Assembly: GCA_025558095.1 (NCBI GenBank)
Contig: JAIVFI010000027.1
Span: 372,001 to 436,000, forward strand
Length of the DNA: 64,000 bases
Origin: Hyaloraphidium curvatum
Taxonomy: Eukaryota; Monoblepharomycota; Hyaloraphidiomycetes; Hyaloraphidiales; Hyaloraphidiaceae
Direction: 5' to 3'
This document shows, piece after piece, positions 11,832 to 22,636 of the stretch (positions are counted from its first letter, which is position 1; each line of letters opens with the position of its first letter). The notes beneath the pieces were generated by a model. The model did no database searches. It worked only from the letters and a program-made list of their open reading frames with translations, and had not been told where the DNA came from. The position numbers and the translations under genes are program-made.

Positions 11832-13979
11832 TCAGCCAAGAATCTGGACGGAGAGAATGCTGTTAGCCGAGCTTGAGGAGCATGGAGCCAGAGCTGCATC
11901 CACGCACGATCTGGAGTTGTGAACTGTCGTTCCACCGAGCAAGAGCTTCAGTCCCGGATTCGACGCGTTCAACCGCGTCACCTCCCGCGCTTCCGCGTAC
12001 GTCGCGCCCCCGACGAAGAACACAATGACGTCCTGCGGTCTGCGATCGGGTGATGAGCTGGAAAGTACTTGGGACGCTAGGCCAGCTTACCGTTCCCTGT
12101 AAGCGGCGTCCACGAACGGATAGTTTTGCTCCTTCAGCTTTCCCTTCACCAGCTGATCGATGATGGTGAAGAGGTGCGGCCGGTGCTGCGTGTAGACGTT
12201 CTCTACGCCCTGCGGATGGCCAGTTGGAAGCCGTTGACGAGTTCCCGGTGCGGAAACCGACCTTCAAGCCCTTGAAGAGGTTCTTCGACTTCGCCAAGAA
12301 GTTCTCGTTCTCGAAAATGTCCTCCTGACGCTGGTCGGACCCCGCAAACTTGATCAGAGATGCTATCAGCTGTGCAGAGAAACCTCCATGAGCAAGGGCT
12401 GGATCCGGCAATTGCGAGCCCCAACCGCAATCTTCTTCTCGTTGACCCCGGCCTTGAACAACTTGTCGATCAGCTGGGGCGTCGAGTTGCCCGGCATCTT
12501 CTCGTAGCGGAGCGCGTACAGCATCGTCAGCCGCACTTTTGAATCCTCCGACACTTTGGGATTGTCAAGGAGAGTCATTAGAGCCTGGAGCGGCGAATCA
12601 GTAGCGCCCAATAGGGACCCGTACTCGACGCACTCTAAGGTCCTGTGAGTGGTTCTCCGCCACCGCAAGGTTCTGCTCGAGCTCGCCCACTTCCAGCAGG
12701 CAACCCTGACCGACGAGCCTACTCAGCTCCGAAACCAAGGTGACGTGCTTGCTGACGTTGCCGCCAAGCTTTTTGAATTCCGGGTATTCTTCGACGAAGC
12801 GCTTCATGTCCCCGATCGACTCCAGCTTGGTGGACGACTTGTGCTTCGCCTGGAACTCGTCCACGTAGACCTTTATGTTGTTGCCGAGCTCCCCCAAGTC
12901 GAGAAACATGTTCTTCTTGTAGAACGGATCGTGTTCGGGGTTGAGAACCACTTCCTGTTCCGCGGACCAGTGAGCCTCCGCGCAGATCTCGGACCGCGTG
13001 CCCGATTCACCTTGAGCTCGGGCTTGACGTCGGGTACCTTGGACAGGTCGACCCTGCCGTTGTTGATACCCAGCAGCTCGTGGACCATGGCTTGGTAAGT
13101 CCACTGGTTCAGCAGTGGAGACACGGGATCGGAGCGACGGTCCAGGATGAGGAGTATCGGCGGCACCTCGGTACGTCGAAAGTCGAAGAGGCTGCTTTCC
13201 TGCTGCATCTGTGCCTGCCAATCACGCCATATCAGAACGGCGCGATGGAGACCATTGGTTACAAAGACCGACGTGCAGCTCGTCCGCGAGGCGCTTCGCA
13301 AGACCCGACTGCTTGTCGTAACGTATGAGCGGTCGTTTCTTGAGCGAGAGTAGAACGGAGAGGACGCATTGGGTTGTCCTTTGCAGAGCACTGGGATTCC
13401 ATGATCTGGGGTTGTCTCCGTACACCGGCGGAGGGGGTTGAGGCCAGCCACAGGAGAAGAGCTCGGAGCTCAGCGCGAGGTAGTCGGCAAAATACTCCTG
13501 GGGCGGCCAGTACCCCCGGTCAAATCTCCCCAAATCACGTCGCGGTCGGCCGACAAAAACCTGGACCTCTTTGACGACCTCGTACTCGTCCGCTTCCGCG
13601 AGTCGTTCGATGCTCGCCTTGAGGACGGTGTTGGAAAAGAAGACGTAGTACTCGCCGTATCGCGGGCTATGGAGCTCTTGCACCAGAGCTTGGATAGATT
13701 CCGCGGTGGGTCTCAGGAAGCAGACGCACTTCAGGTGCTTCAGAGCATCCCGCGGCGACCGGATGTTGTCTATCAGGTAGACCTCGTGGGCAAGGAGGTA
13801 CGACTGGGTGACGACGACCGAAATGACGGGCGTCTGGAGTCGTCCTGCGGTTCAGCCGAGATCCAGAGAAGCTAGAGAGATGCCCGCACCGTCTCGTCAT
13901 CGAGGAGGAGAACCTTCATCCCCGGCACATCCTGGACCAGCTTGTCCACGTAGAACCGGACGGCTTTGACCAGGTCCAT
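11832..13979 (-). CDS. VPS45: Sec1/Munc18-family protein Vps45
   Basis: SM protein that chaperones SNARE assembly at the endosome/TGN. ATG at 13979 ([20 protein letters not shown], then [11 protein letters not shown]). Order matches Vps45 along its length: [117 protein letters not shown] and [20 protein letters not shown]. The last exon has [20 protein letters not shown] then [13 protein letters not shown], where orthologs end. The short extra tail to 11832 is of low certainty. At least six introns. Convergent with SMB1 (111 bp apart), divergent from NDUFA8. Confidence 0.93.
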
Positions 13980-14113
13980 CGCGCCCTCCCCTCGCGCCCC
14001 GCAAGCAGACGCGAGGTTCCAGGGGAGAGTCGCGTTCCAGTGTCATACGCGCAGTCGTCAGTTGGTCCAAACCCTTCCTCGCACCGAACTCGTTCGCTCG
14101 CCGGGCTGCCGAG

Positions 14114-14703
14114 ATGGCAACGCATCGGGATGCCATCTTCGTGAACCGCGTCTATGTCGAGAAGGCGCCGCTGCCGGACGACGTGCCGCACGTCTCCGAG
14201 GTCGGCGCGACCTCGGCGGCGCTCGAGACCGCCGCGTTCTTCATCGGGGCGCACTGCAAGGAGCTGAACGAGGACTTCATGCTGTGCAAGAGGGAGAGCC
14301 CGGACCCGCGGCATTGCCTCAAGGAAGGCCGGAGAGTGACGCGGTGCGCCCAGGACGTGTGGGTGCTGCCCGGGCGCCGCGAGCAGCGGTCCGTAGGGCG
14401 CCGGCTGACGGTGTGTCTTTGCGACAGCATCCGCAAGATCAAGGCCAGCTGCGATGAGGAATGGAAGGCGTACTACGAGGCCTTTGACTGGCAGAACCAC
14501 ATGTACCAGTCGGTGCGGAAGGAGGAGCGGGCCTTCAACGACTGCGTGCTGAAGAAGCTGGTACGTGTCACGCTCCACGCTCTAGTTCGCGAGAGAGATG
14601 TCGACTGACGCTGTGTTGTCTTTAGGGGCTCGAGAAGCAGATTCCCGGCACGCCGGAGAATGTCGTGCCGATCCACTTGCGAGAAAAGCACATGCTGCAC
14701 TGA
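14114..14703 (+). CDS. NDUFA8: Complex I subunit NDUFA8 (twin CX9C protein)
   Basis: Accessory intermembrane-space subunit of NADH dehydrogenase, imported by the Mia40 relay. ATG at 14114 (MATHRDAIFVNRVYVEKAPL). The CX9C pair is plain: CKELNEDFMLC and CLKEGRRVTRC. A second pair is completed across an intron with donor GT|GTGGGT near 14362 (CAQDV then IRKIKASC), giving the CX11C spacing of orthologs. After a second intron GLEKQIPGTPENVVP ends at TGA 14703. A typical fungal or animal length of about 150 aa. Mitochondrial gene with a compact divergent promoter shared with VPS45 (134 bp). Confidence 0.88.
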
Positions 14704-14847
14704 ACGATGTACAGATTGGATTAATGGACTATCGCAATTGAGATGCGGCGCAGACATCGCTCCCCTGGGGATGGATGGTCTGGACCGATAGGATGACACC
14801 TTCCCCCCACGTTTCCCTAGCACATCGAATCGCGTCGTTCATCGACC

Positions 14848-15237
14848 ATGGACCGCGTCTGTTGCGTCCGGCGGCATCGCACGATCTTCTTTGTCGAGTT
14901 TCGACCATCGGACACGGTCTCGACGATCAAGGGGAAGCTGTCCCGCTTGGTCGACGGGGAACGCGAGCCCAAGGACATGCGGTTGCAGCTGCAGAAGAAC
15001 GACAGCTACGTCACGCTCGATGACCTGATGAGCGCCGACGCGGCCGGCATCGTCGACGACGCCGTGGTCTTCGTGACGTTCCGCAAAGACTCAGGGGGTG
15101 AGAGCTCCAGACGCGACGCCGGGACCAACGTCACTGACACGCCTTAAGGTTGGGAGCCGGTCGAGGTTCCCGAGATGGAGTCTCTTGCGGACGATGTCGA
15201 AGAAGAGGTGGACGTGAAGGGAAAGGGACGGGGCTGA
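14848..15237 (+). CDS. ELOB: Elongin B-like ubiquitin-fold protein
   Basis: Ubiquitin-like adaptor of Elongin C/cullin ligases and transcription elongation. ATG at 14848: MDRVCCVRRHRTIFFVEFRP, then STIKGKLSRLVDGEREPKDM, RLQLQKNDSYVTLDDLMSAD and AVVFVTFRKDSGG. A short intron leads to WEPVEVPEMESLADDV, which matches the conserved Elongin B tail (aromatic residue, then a PELPDVM-like stretch). Stop at 15237. About 110 aa, as expected. Ends 52 bp from the converging proline-rich gene. Confidence 0.8.
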
Positions 15238-15289
15238 ACTTAGGCTCGGTAGCAAGATCTTTCTCATGGCAAGACACGGAGGCCAACGG

Positions 15290-16480
15290 CTAGCTTTTGT
15301 TCCATCCAAGCCGCCAGGAGTTTGCCGTAGGCGTTGGTGTCGGAGGCGGTTCCGAATCCTCGGCAAACGTCGACCTCCATTTGGCGCTGAACGTGTCCTC
15401 GCCACGGCTCCGCCCGTCCGGGTTCTCCGGCGCGGGTTCCGTGTTGATGCGGCGCAAGCTGCCTCTCTTCTTTGCAATCTCTGCCATCATTTTCTCCATG
15501 TCGATGCCTGGCACTGGGGATCTTGTGGTGGTCACCTGCGAGGTACGGGGTGAGCCCGGGGTCTGCTACTGGCGCCTGCAACCACCAACCGTCGACTTTG
15601 CAAAATTGACGCTGACAAAAGATGCCCCAATATTCATCAGACGAGAGCGCAGACCACGGCGACCGGCACCCACGTTCCAACCGCATCCGTGGCAGACGTG
15701 TGGGCCTGGCGATCGTGGCGGTACCCCGGCATGGACACAAAGAGCGGTGGCAGAGGCGGAGGCGGAGGTGGCGCGCTGTTTGGCAGGGCCACCATGTCCT
15801 CGTCCGCTTCTTCGGAGCTTGTTTGGGTCCGCAAAGGGGGCGCCGACGCGGCAGCCGCCTTCAAGCTCTCCATTTGCCCTGTTATCTCCGACCGGAGCTT
15901 GTGCAGGATCTCATGCTTCAAAGTCTCCTTCCACTGCTCGATATCGGCGGGAGAAGGCGACGCCGGAGCCTCCGGGGCCAGTGTTTCGTCCGTCCCAACC
16001 GCGTCCTCTTCGGAACCACGGTCCGCAGTTGCGCCCTTCACGGGCGTACCGTATCGCGATCCGGCCCGCGAGTACAGGTGATACTTTGTGTGCCGCTCGT
16101 GCTTCGCGCGCTTGATAATGCCCCGCGTGGTCGTGGGACGCGGCGCGACGGTTTGGCGCCGCTTCCCGCGGAACCGAGCCCAGAGGAAGGAAAAAGTGTC
16201 CCACAACCAGCTCGTCCACGTCCGTCGGTGCTCGGCGACTGCCAGCTGCTTCGCAGGGCCCACGGGTCGGCCCATTCCGTTGAGTTTCGAATATGAGTCT
16301 GATCCCTTGCGTCTCCGCGCACCGCCGGAGCACCACTTGAGCTCGTTTCGAGGAGCGGGCCCGCAAAGGTCCAGCCTCGCCGAAAGCGTACATATCGTAG
16401 TCTGCGAACGACTCCCTCGCACGCAGCTGCCACGGCCTGCGAGTACGTAGACCGTACCGAATCGGAGGAGGGAGGTTCGG
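15290..16480 (-). CDS. Proline-rich protein with WH2/MTFR1-like motif
   Basis: Not firmly recognised. The central exon holds RRTWTSWLWDTFSFLWARFR, a basic stretch (RGIIKRAKHERHTKYHLYSR), an acidic linker, an amphipathic helix (ADIEQWKETLKHEILHKLRS) and a poly-Pro run (SAPPPPPPLPPLFVSMPG). After an intron (acceptor CACAAG) comes SPVPGIDMEKMMAEIAKKRG then SLRRI, and the frame ends NSWRLGWNKS at 15290. Helix, poly-Pro, then a short hydrophobic/basic L-R-x-[IV] motif is the layout of mitochondrial fission regulator 1 and also of WH2 actin-binding proteins. Neither is proven. The 5' exon(s) beyond about 16420 are unresolved. Confidence 0.6.
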
Positions 16481-16625
16481 CGTGCCCACGGATCACCAGG
16501 GCCCGAACTGCTTGCTGGAGATTTGGATCACGTCCAACGGCTACAAAGCTTTGAACCTTGAGAGTCTGTTCTCGGCCAAATTTGATCGTAGGCGGCGCTG
16601 AAGGTGCGGCCGTGCGGCGAGTCCA

Positions 16626-17046
16626 ATGGTCTGCAAAACTTGTGAATCCAAGTTGTCTGCCGTAGCCGCACCGGTGAGATCGCCGTTTCCACCCGCGATC
16701 GGCATCGCTCACACTTGTCGGCCACCCCCTGTCTCCCAGGATCCATGGAAGACCGGCAGTAAGAACAGCGCCGCCGGGTCCTCGGGCAGGCCGATCGGGC
16801 AGAACAAGCTGCTCACGAAGAAGGCCAGGAACCCTATAATGGACTATTCCAATCATTGCCGGACATGGTGAGATCTGGCTCGTTTAAGCCCCGATCGATA
16901 CTGACGCGGCGTTCGGTGACAGCAAGACGCGGGTGTCACAAGCGGGAGCACATTTTTGTCAAAGCTGCGCCTACAAGGCAGGCATCTGCAGCATGTGTGG
17001 GAAGAAGGTGCTCGACACGACCGGTTACAAGATGTCGGCCAAATGA
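16626..17046 (+). CDS. CRIPT: CRIPT, cysteine-rich zinc protein
   Basis: Small zinc-binding protein, known as a PDZ-binding factor in animals and a minor-spliceosome component. Exons resolve to 16626-16673, 16740-16867 and 16923-17046. Protein: MVCKTCESKLSAVAAP, then DPWKTGSKNSAAGSSGRPIG, QNKLLTKKAR, CRTC (the second Cys codon is split by intron 2), KTRVSQAGAHFCQSCAYKAG, ICSMCGKKVLDTTGYKMSAK. Every conserved CxxC pair of CRIPT is present, in correct spacing. Introns are 66 and 55 bp. Confidence 0.93.
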
Positions 17047-17489
17047 GGAATGGACAAGACCCGGGGACTTCAGACCGCTTGGGCTCGTAGGACGCTCAGT
17101 CGTGCCTTTCGACTCCGTACCACTTGGGCTCGCGGACACTTCAGTGGTGCCGTCTGATGCGGTTGGCGTTCCATTCGCTGTCGTCTCGGGATAGTGCTTG
17201 CCGGTCCCGGCTCGGCAGCGGTTCGGCTGCTGAAGCTATCCCCGCTTCTGCTCCGTTGAAGCCACACTTGCGGCGTGCTTCGACGCCTTTGTAGCGGAAC
17301 GTCAAACCGTCGTCTGCTCCAGGATGGACTGGGAAAGTGTTGGGGAGGGCTCCCTGCCGTCTGCGGAATATTCGTGTCTGTGCATGGAGGGTGCTGTGGC
17401 AATTGCAACCCACAAGAAAACGTACATATCAATGATCCTCAATGTTCTTCGTCACGTCATAGCCTAGCCGGTGGTCACCGCGTAGAAAT
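17047..17489. other. Intergenic spacer with an imperfect 45-bp tandem duplication
   Basis: 443 bp between the converging ends of CRIPT and SDE2. At about 17078-17168 a 45-bp unit is repeated twice (unit start ACCGCTTGGGCTCG / ACCACTTGGGCTCG) and stays in frame as a 15-residue repeat (PLGLVGRSVVPFDSV / PLGLADTSVVPSDAV). I see no gene in it. Confidence 0.5.
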
Positions 17490-18408
17490 CAAGCCACCTC
17501 CACCGCCTTCCTCTTCACGCCCGAGTTCACGACCTTGTTCTCCACCTTTTCGCCGCTTGCAGAAGAGTGTCCGTTGTCCGACTCGTCCTCGCTGTCATCC
17601 CCATCGTCGTCCCTTGATGAGCAACAGGGTAAGCATGGCGAACATATCTACCACCCCGCCAGCACCCACCAAATCGCGCGCGCTGGTTTCACCGTCGCTG
17701 GAGCGGTCTTCGGCTTTGCATTTGCGGCAGACGTGGCTTTCTTGAGACCTGCAGGTCGATGAGCTTTGCCAACGTGCGACGCGCGAAGCACCCACCCTTC
17801 GCCACGGCATCTTTGACGTCCTCCCTGGCCTTTTCGTGGTCCGCAAAGAACTGCGAATCGTCGAAGCGAATCTTTTTCGCCTCCGGCTCCTTCAATCCCT
17901 CTGCGATCTTCTTCTCGATGCGCTCCTTCTCTTTCCGCTTTCGCTCCTCTTCCTGTTCAGCGTACTCTGCCATTTTCTTGGCTTCGTTCACGGTCTTCAT
18001 CCGCCGGCCCTGGAGATCCCTGCATGCGTCCTTGTTGTCCGTCTTTTGCGACGACATGCGGCCGCCTAGGGCGCGCAGGTTGCTTCCGAAGCCGCCCTTG
18101 CCGCCCCGCAGGCGGAAGGCCAAGCTCAGAAGCAGAGGGGAACCCGCATCGCCAGAAGCCGGGCCCGGCAAGGCAACGCAAGCCGATTGCCCAGCAAGAA
18201 GGTCCTCGTCCGCCAAATCCCAGCCGCTGGCTGTCACTATGCGCTGCTCCGCGGTAGGCACATCGATCTGGCCGGCCAACCACTCCTTCAAGTCCAGTAC
18301 GGTCGCCGCCCCCGCTGCGCGCTCGCCAGCGCAATAATGGAGCCGAGCAGCAAGTCCAGGAACCCTCACGTAAACCCCGAGAGGGGCATCGCTCGGTGGG
18401 CAGCCCAT
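17490..18408 (-). CDS. SDE2: SDE2-like ubiquitin-fold splicing/replication factor
   Basis: Sde2 is made as a ubiquitin-fold precursor cut after a GG, and the freed part acts in pre-mRNA splicing and genome stability. ATG at 18408 ([20 protein letters not shown]). The ubiquitin-like fold ([20 protein letters not shown]) ends [19 protein letters not shown], with the diagnostic cleavage motif GG|KGGFG. Then [40 protein letters not shown] and [19 protein letters not shown] match the Sde2 core. An intron follows near 17625-17755. The last exon is acidic and then basic ([24 protein letters not shown]) with TGA at 17490. Divergent from SET1 (149 bp). Confidence 0.9.
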
Positions 18409-18557
18409 GTCTGTGCGGTTGCTGCGCGACCACGGCGGGTGACTGCGGGTGATCAGCAGCGACGGTCGCGTACCCGCGCAGGACATCTCCGCAGAGGACA
18501 TCTCCGCAGGACGTCCGCGGAGGCCATGGTCCGGCGCGGCCGGCGCAGTGCTTCACC

Positions 18558-21223
18558 ATGACGCGGACTGCTGACGGCGATGGCGGGGCGGGCCCGGACC
18601 TGGCCGCGCTGCTCGCGCGGGCCCCCCTCGGGCAGGGAGACTTCCGCGTCACGTACGACCCCGCGCTCGCCTTCAAGAAGGGCCGCACCGAGGTGGAAAA
18701 GTCGACGAGTGGCCAGGTGCTTGCCGGGAAGGTGCGTCGAGCGGTGCCCGTCCGCGCGAGGAACGGGACTAGAGGCCCGGTCACCGCAGGGTGTGAAGCC
18801 TGGCGTGGATCCGCGGAGGAAGGCAAATCCCCGGGATCAGTCGCGCCGGAGCGTGGCTGAAAGGCTCCTTCCGGTTGCCTTCATGGTAGGACGCGTCGGT
18901 CCGCCGTGGACGAGGTTCCCGACGCCAACCGTTTTCGTGTCAGCCTGGGAAGGCCGGACCAGTACCGAACGGTGCATCGCATGGAGCTGCAACGCTTGGA
19001 CGGATACCTGGAGCTCCTAGGGATGTGCAGTCGAACGGTCGGCCGGCATTTGGTGCCATGGGACCCCCGTTGCCACCGTCAATGCACCCCGCAGGCAACT
19101 GGAAAGGAAACCCAGGGCCACTAGTCAACGGAGGCGCCTCGACACTGGCCCCGCTCGCTCCTTTGTCGACCGAGGCGGCCCAAGGGCGCGTCCGAGTGTC
19201 GAAGAAGCGGTTGCTGGAGGAAGCCGAGAAACTTGTTGTCGACGACCTGCTGACCGCCGTGACCCGGGACATCAAGAGCAAAGTCGTGGGCGGCATCGTC
19301 AAGGAGACTCTCGGCATTGGTGCGGGACGCGGACTGAGCGAGAACTACCGTCCGGATCCGAACAATCCCCTGGACGCACGGAGCCCCGCACCGTTACCGA
19401 ACGGCCCTTCGAAGAAGCTGCCGGCTTTCCGCAAATTGAACCCAAAAAAGACCGCACCTCCCGTCGTGAATGGACACAAGCTTGCTTCCCCTCATGCCGC
19501 GGGTTACAATGACCTCGTGCCTCTGGTGCCCGGGGGGAAGCGGCACCCTCAGAACGCTCTGAAAAGGAAGCGCCCTGCAAAGGCTGGCCCGGCGGACATC
19601 GCGTTTGCAAAAGGCGGCATTGTTTTTGACGGAGCGATCGGACCTCCGCCAAAGAAGAAATCTGCAAGCAAGCCTCGGGCTACCTTGTCCGAGGAGCAGA
19701 GGGTTGAGCCGGAGCCGAAGCCCGTGAAAGTGAAGGACAATTTGCGGGACGCCTTGGATATTTTGGCGGACGATGACTCGGACGTGGAGCTGGAGGGGAG
19801 GTTGTATGCTGCCGTCGCTGGGTATCGGTCCCGTTCGAGGGCACATGCGCGGAAGCAGGCGGTTGTGGCGCTGTGGAAAACGGCGATGAACGTCAGCACT
19901 CATGATGCCCTAGCGGGGAAGGAGCCGATCTGCACGGAGCTGGCTCTGTTTCCGGATATGGACGGCGATGAAGAGGACACGGCGTTTGCGCGCCACCTGT
20001 TGCAGACTTGGGTCGAAGCTCATGAAAGAGGTCAACCTTCACCGCTGAGTGAGTTACAGCGTTCCATCCGGTTGATGTGAGACTCATTAAGCCTCATGCG
20101 CGTTCAGCCAAGGTCGCGGGAGCTGGACAAGACGTCGCGGAGGACGAATTCGGCTTCCAAAATGGTCTTCGCCAGCACCTGACGGGATCCGCGAGGACGG
20201 AGGGCTATTACCAGATCCCGCCGCACATCAAGGCCATCTACCTGCCCAAGCAGGAGCCAGAAATCAAGCCTGCCGCGTCTACGACCGCGACAAAGAGCAC
20301 CAGCCGGACCCAGCGGAACGATTACCGCATCCTAGCCCGTGGAATGGATCCTTTGCGCATGGCATCAGGCGCCGCAGTCGAATCTTCGGATGCCTTCAAG
20401 TTCAACCAGCTCAAGACGAGGAAGAAACGTCTCAAGTTCGGGAAGTCTGCCATCCACGACTGGGGTCTGTTTGCCATGGAGAAGATCGAAGCCAATGGTG
20501 AGCCCAATTTGCGACTTCGCCTACGTGAACCTCATGTGACGCGTGCCCGACCTTTCAGACATCGTTATCGAGTACATCGGCGAAACAATCCGGCAAAAGG
20601 TGGCAGACCACCGCGAAAAGTACTACGAGCGCATGGGCATTGGAAGCAGTTACATGTTCAGGATTGACGACGAGTTTGTGGTGGATGCCACTCGGATGGG
20701 AAACCTCGCCCGATTCATCAACCATTGCTGTGACGTTGGTGCACTGTTGCAAAACCCCATGTGCTGTTTCTTACTTCTGCACCCCAGCCCAACTGCAATG
20801 CCAAGATCATCACTGTTGAGGGGCAGAAGAAGATCGTCATTTATGCGCGGGTTGATATCAACGAGGGTGAGGAGATAACCTATGACTACAGTGAGCTGAA
20901 GGCTGAGTGATCGAGCTGTCCTCTCTTCTCACCACCACCTAACCCCAGAGTTCCCCATCGAGCCCGATAAGATACCCTGCCTGTGTGGCTCTGCAAACTG
21001 CCGTGGCACCCTGTGGGACTCATGCCATTCTGGCTTGCAATTTTTGCTGACATATCTCCCGTCCTCAGGAATTGATTGCAGCCCACCAATCTGCAAACCC
21101 ATCATCAGTGATTCCGCATCATACCTATACCCAGTTATTGTAGTAGTGAGACCCAATGCACTGATTCGATTGACTGCATGGCGAGACCTTTCTTGTGCTG
21201 CCTCACATCGCTCGAGGGCTTGA
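18558..21223 (+). CDS. SET1: SET1 histone H3K4 methyltransferase with a mobile-DNA C-terminus
   Basis: Catalytic subunit of COMPASS. ATG at 18558. The N-terminus has [13 protein letters not shown], like the start of Set1/SETD1. A long Pro/Lys-rich middle contains the helical block [20 protein letters not shown]. The n-SET signature is [126 protein letters not shown] and EGEEITYDY. Post-[23 protein letters not shown]. One intron (20049-20107, donor GTGAGT) restores the frame before n-SET. Orthologs end CRGTLN-stop; here CRGTL continues WDSCHSG and on for about 71 foreign residues to TGA 21223. Confidence 0.92.
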
Positions 21224-21255
21224 ACTTCATGCCCGGCACCCAAAGCTACACGGCC
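21010..21255. other. Unidentified inserted DNA fused to the SET1 3' end
   Basis: From about 21010 the sequence is neither SET1 nor the LINE body seen in other copies. Both strands are largely open: plus as the SET1 tail, minus as an extension of the LINE frame ([20 protein letters not shown]). It is probably part of an unrecognised element or a rearranged LINE end. Confidence 0.45.
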
Positions 21256-22049
21256 CAGAGTTTCCAATCTGGTCTGCAGCTTCTGGCATCGCTCTGCATT
21301 TGCTGAACAGTAAAACTGAGAATGTTGTTCGTCTCATGTGCTCAGGGTTATGTTTTGCAGGTCCTTGGTGCCTGCCTGTCTCCACCTCCAGATCGTGAGT
21401 AGAGCAGAGCAGCTTCTGGACGTCCCTCCGGTGCTTCTCCACCCGGATCAGGGACGGTGCAATGTGACCAAAGGTCATGTCACACATCCTCCAGAAGTGC
21501 AGCTTATCGTTGTCCTTGAGCTTCTGGGCATTGATCTCCCTGAACTTGCCCTTCACAAGATTCTCCACAGTCTCCTTGGCCCATGAAAAAGTGTCCTTCT
21601 CCCACATCTCCCTCCCCTCATCTCCACCATAGAACACAAGTAGTTCCCTCAGGAAGGCAGCCCAGTTCCAGCACCCCTTCAGTGCCTCGATCTTGAGCTC
21701 CTTGTAGAGCAGGTACAATGCAGGGTCAGCTGTTTTGATGCGCATGAGGAACTTGAGAGCCGACTCATGGTCATGAACTGCAAGAGGGTACTGGCCAGTG
21801 ATCGCGTACAGACAAGCCAGGGAGGTAGACTTGGGCTGATGAGTGACAGCACGAAGGGCCATGCATGTCACTTTGTCCCTGGTGCTTTCCCCGGCAAGGT
21901 ACTCCTCCTTGCTTTGGCATCTCCACAATGAACGGGTTCCCATATTGGCCCACTGCCTTGACCTTCGTGTTGTAGAGCTTGAGCTGGAGGTCAGGACCCA
22001 TCCCAGGCTGCTCCCTGATGTTGCGGAGCCAGAGCCCATAAGCAGCGTC
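21256..22049 (-). mobile_element. LINE fragment, C-terminal part of the RT protein (copy 1)
   Basis: Same family as the copies at 27276-28791 and 36557-38032. It encodes EEYLAGESTRDKVTCMALRA, SLACLYAITGQYPLAVHDHE, ALKFLMRIKTADPALYLLYK, FYGGDEGREMWEKDTFSWAK and the beginning of the C-terminal His/Cys knuckle. It is cut at both ends: the 5' side stops at about 22049 after CATAAGCAGCGT, and the 3' side leaves the family sequence at about 21256. It carries the family's 4-nt frameshift near 21910. A dead fragment. Confidence 0.85.
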
Positions 22050-22505
22050 TTAAAAAGAAGGAATCACAGTTGTTCGCGCGGACATGGTTGATGTATGCCC
22101 GAGCGTGTTGAGCTTGAACCATGCCGCCGTCGATGTCCTCCCCCGAAACGGCGTTGGCCATCACGGTCGGCATCACAGCGGCCTCCCCGCCGCTATGTAG
22201 TTAGTAGTCGAAGCCGTCGCCGTAGGTTGCTGCCTCGCCGGGCTCGTGGTCGTAGCCGACATAGCTGAGATCGGCTCCCTCACTGTCACCATGCATCGAG
22301 CCGTATCCCAGGAAGCCGAAGGCTGTCAGGCAAGGCTGCGATGAAGATCGATCTGGGTGCGGGGCGGGTGAGTTGCCTTCGGCAGCGGCGTCGCCTTACC
22401 GAGATGAACAGAGAGGATACGAATCGAATCAAAATGAGATAGCGGGATAAGGAACGGAAAATCAAGTCAGTATCAGTCGCGGATGTTGTGAGATCCGAGG
22501 GGAGG
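22050..22505. other. Sequence downstream of the gag gene, small frame on minus strand
   Basis: No recognised gene. On the minus strand a frame of about 64 codons after a stop near 22400 ends at 22201 with an acidic, Gly/Tyr-rich tail (GYGSMHGDSEGADLSYVGYD, ending YGDGFDY). It may be a last exon or the tail of the gag protein, reached after a frameshift. Nothing else is supportable. Confidence 0.3.
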
Positions 22506-22549
22506 TTTTCCGGGTTGAGGTGCGGTCAACCCGGGAAAACATATATATA
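22506..22549. repeat. Near-perfect inverted repeat next to a TATA-like run
   Basis: TTTTCCGGGTTGA and TCAACCCGGGAAAA form a 13-bp stem (one extra G in the right arm) around a GGTGCGG-side loop, followed at once by CATATATATAG. It could be a promoter operator with TATA on the plus strand, or a hairpin at the end of the gag element on the minus strand. Confidence 0.55.
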
Positions 22550-22636
22550 GCGACTCCCGTCCCAACCTCCGTCACGCGGCACACAGTCACGCGCCAGGCC
22601 CGCGGCCCCTCCTGGTGCGAGGCAAACGCTGACGTC

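Noticed and set aside
16856-17194. Plus-strand frame overlapping the CRIPT 3' part
   Set aside because: CRIPT exon 3 in another frame explains the sequence to 17046; only the 45-bp repeat beyond it was kept as an observation.
20049-20107. Frameshift breaking SET1
   Set aside because: A 59-bp intron with a GTGAGT donor and CAG acceptor restores the frame exactly before the n-SET motif.
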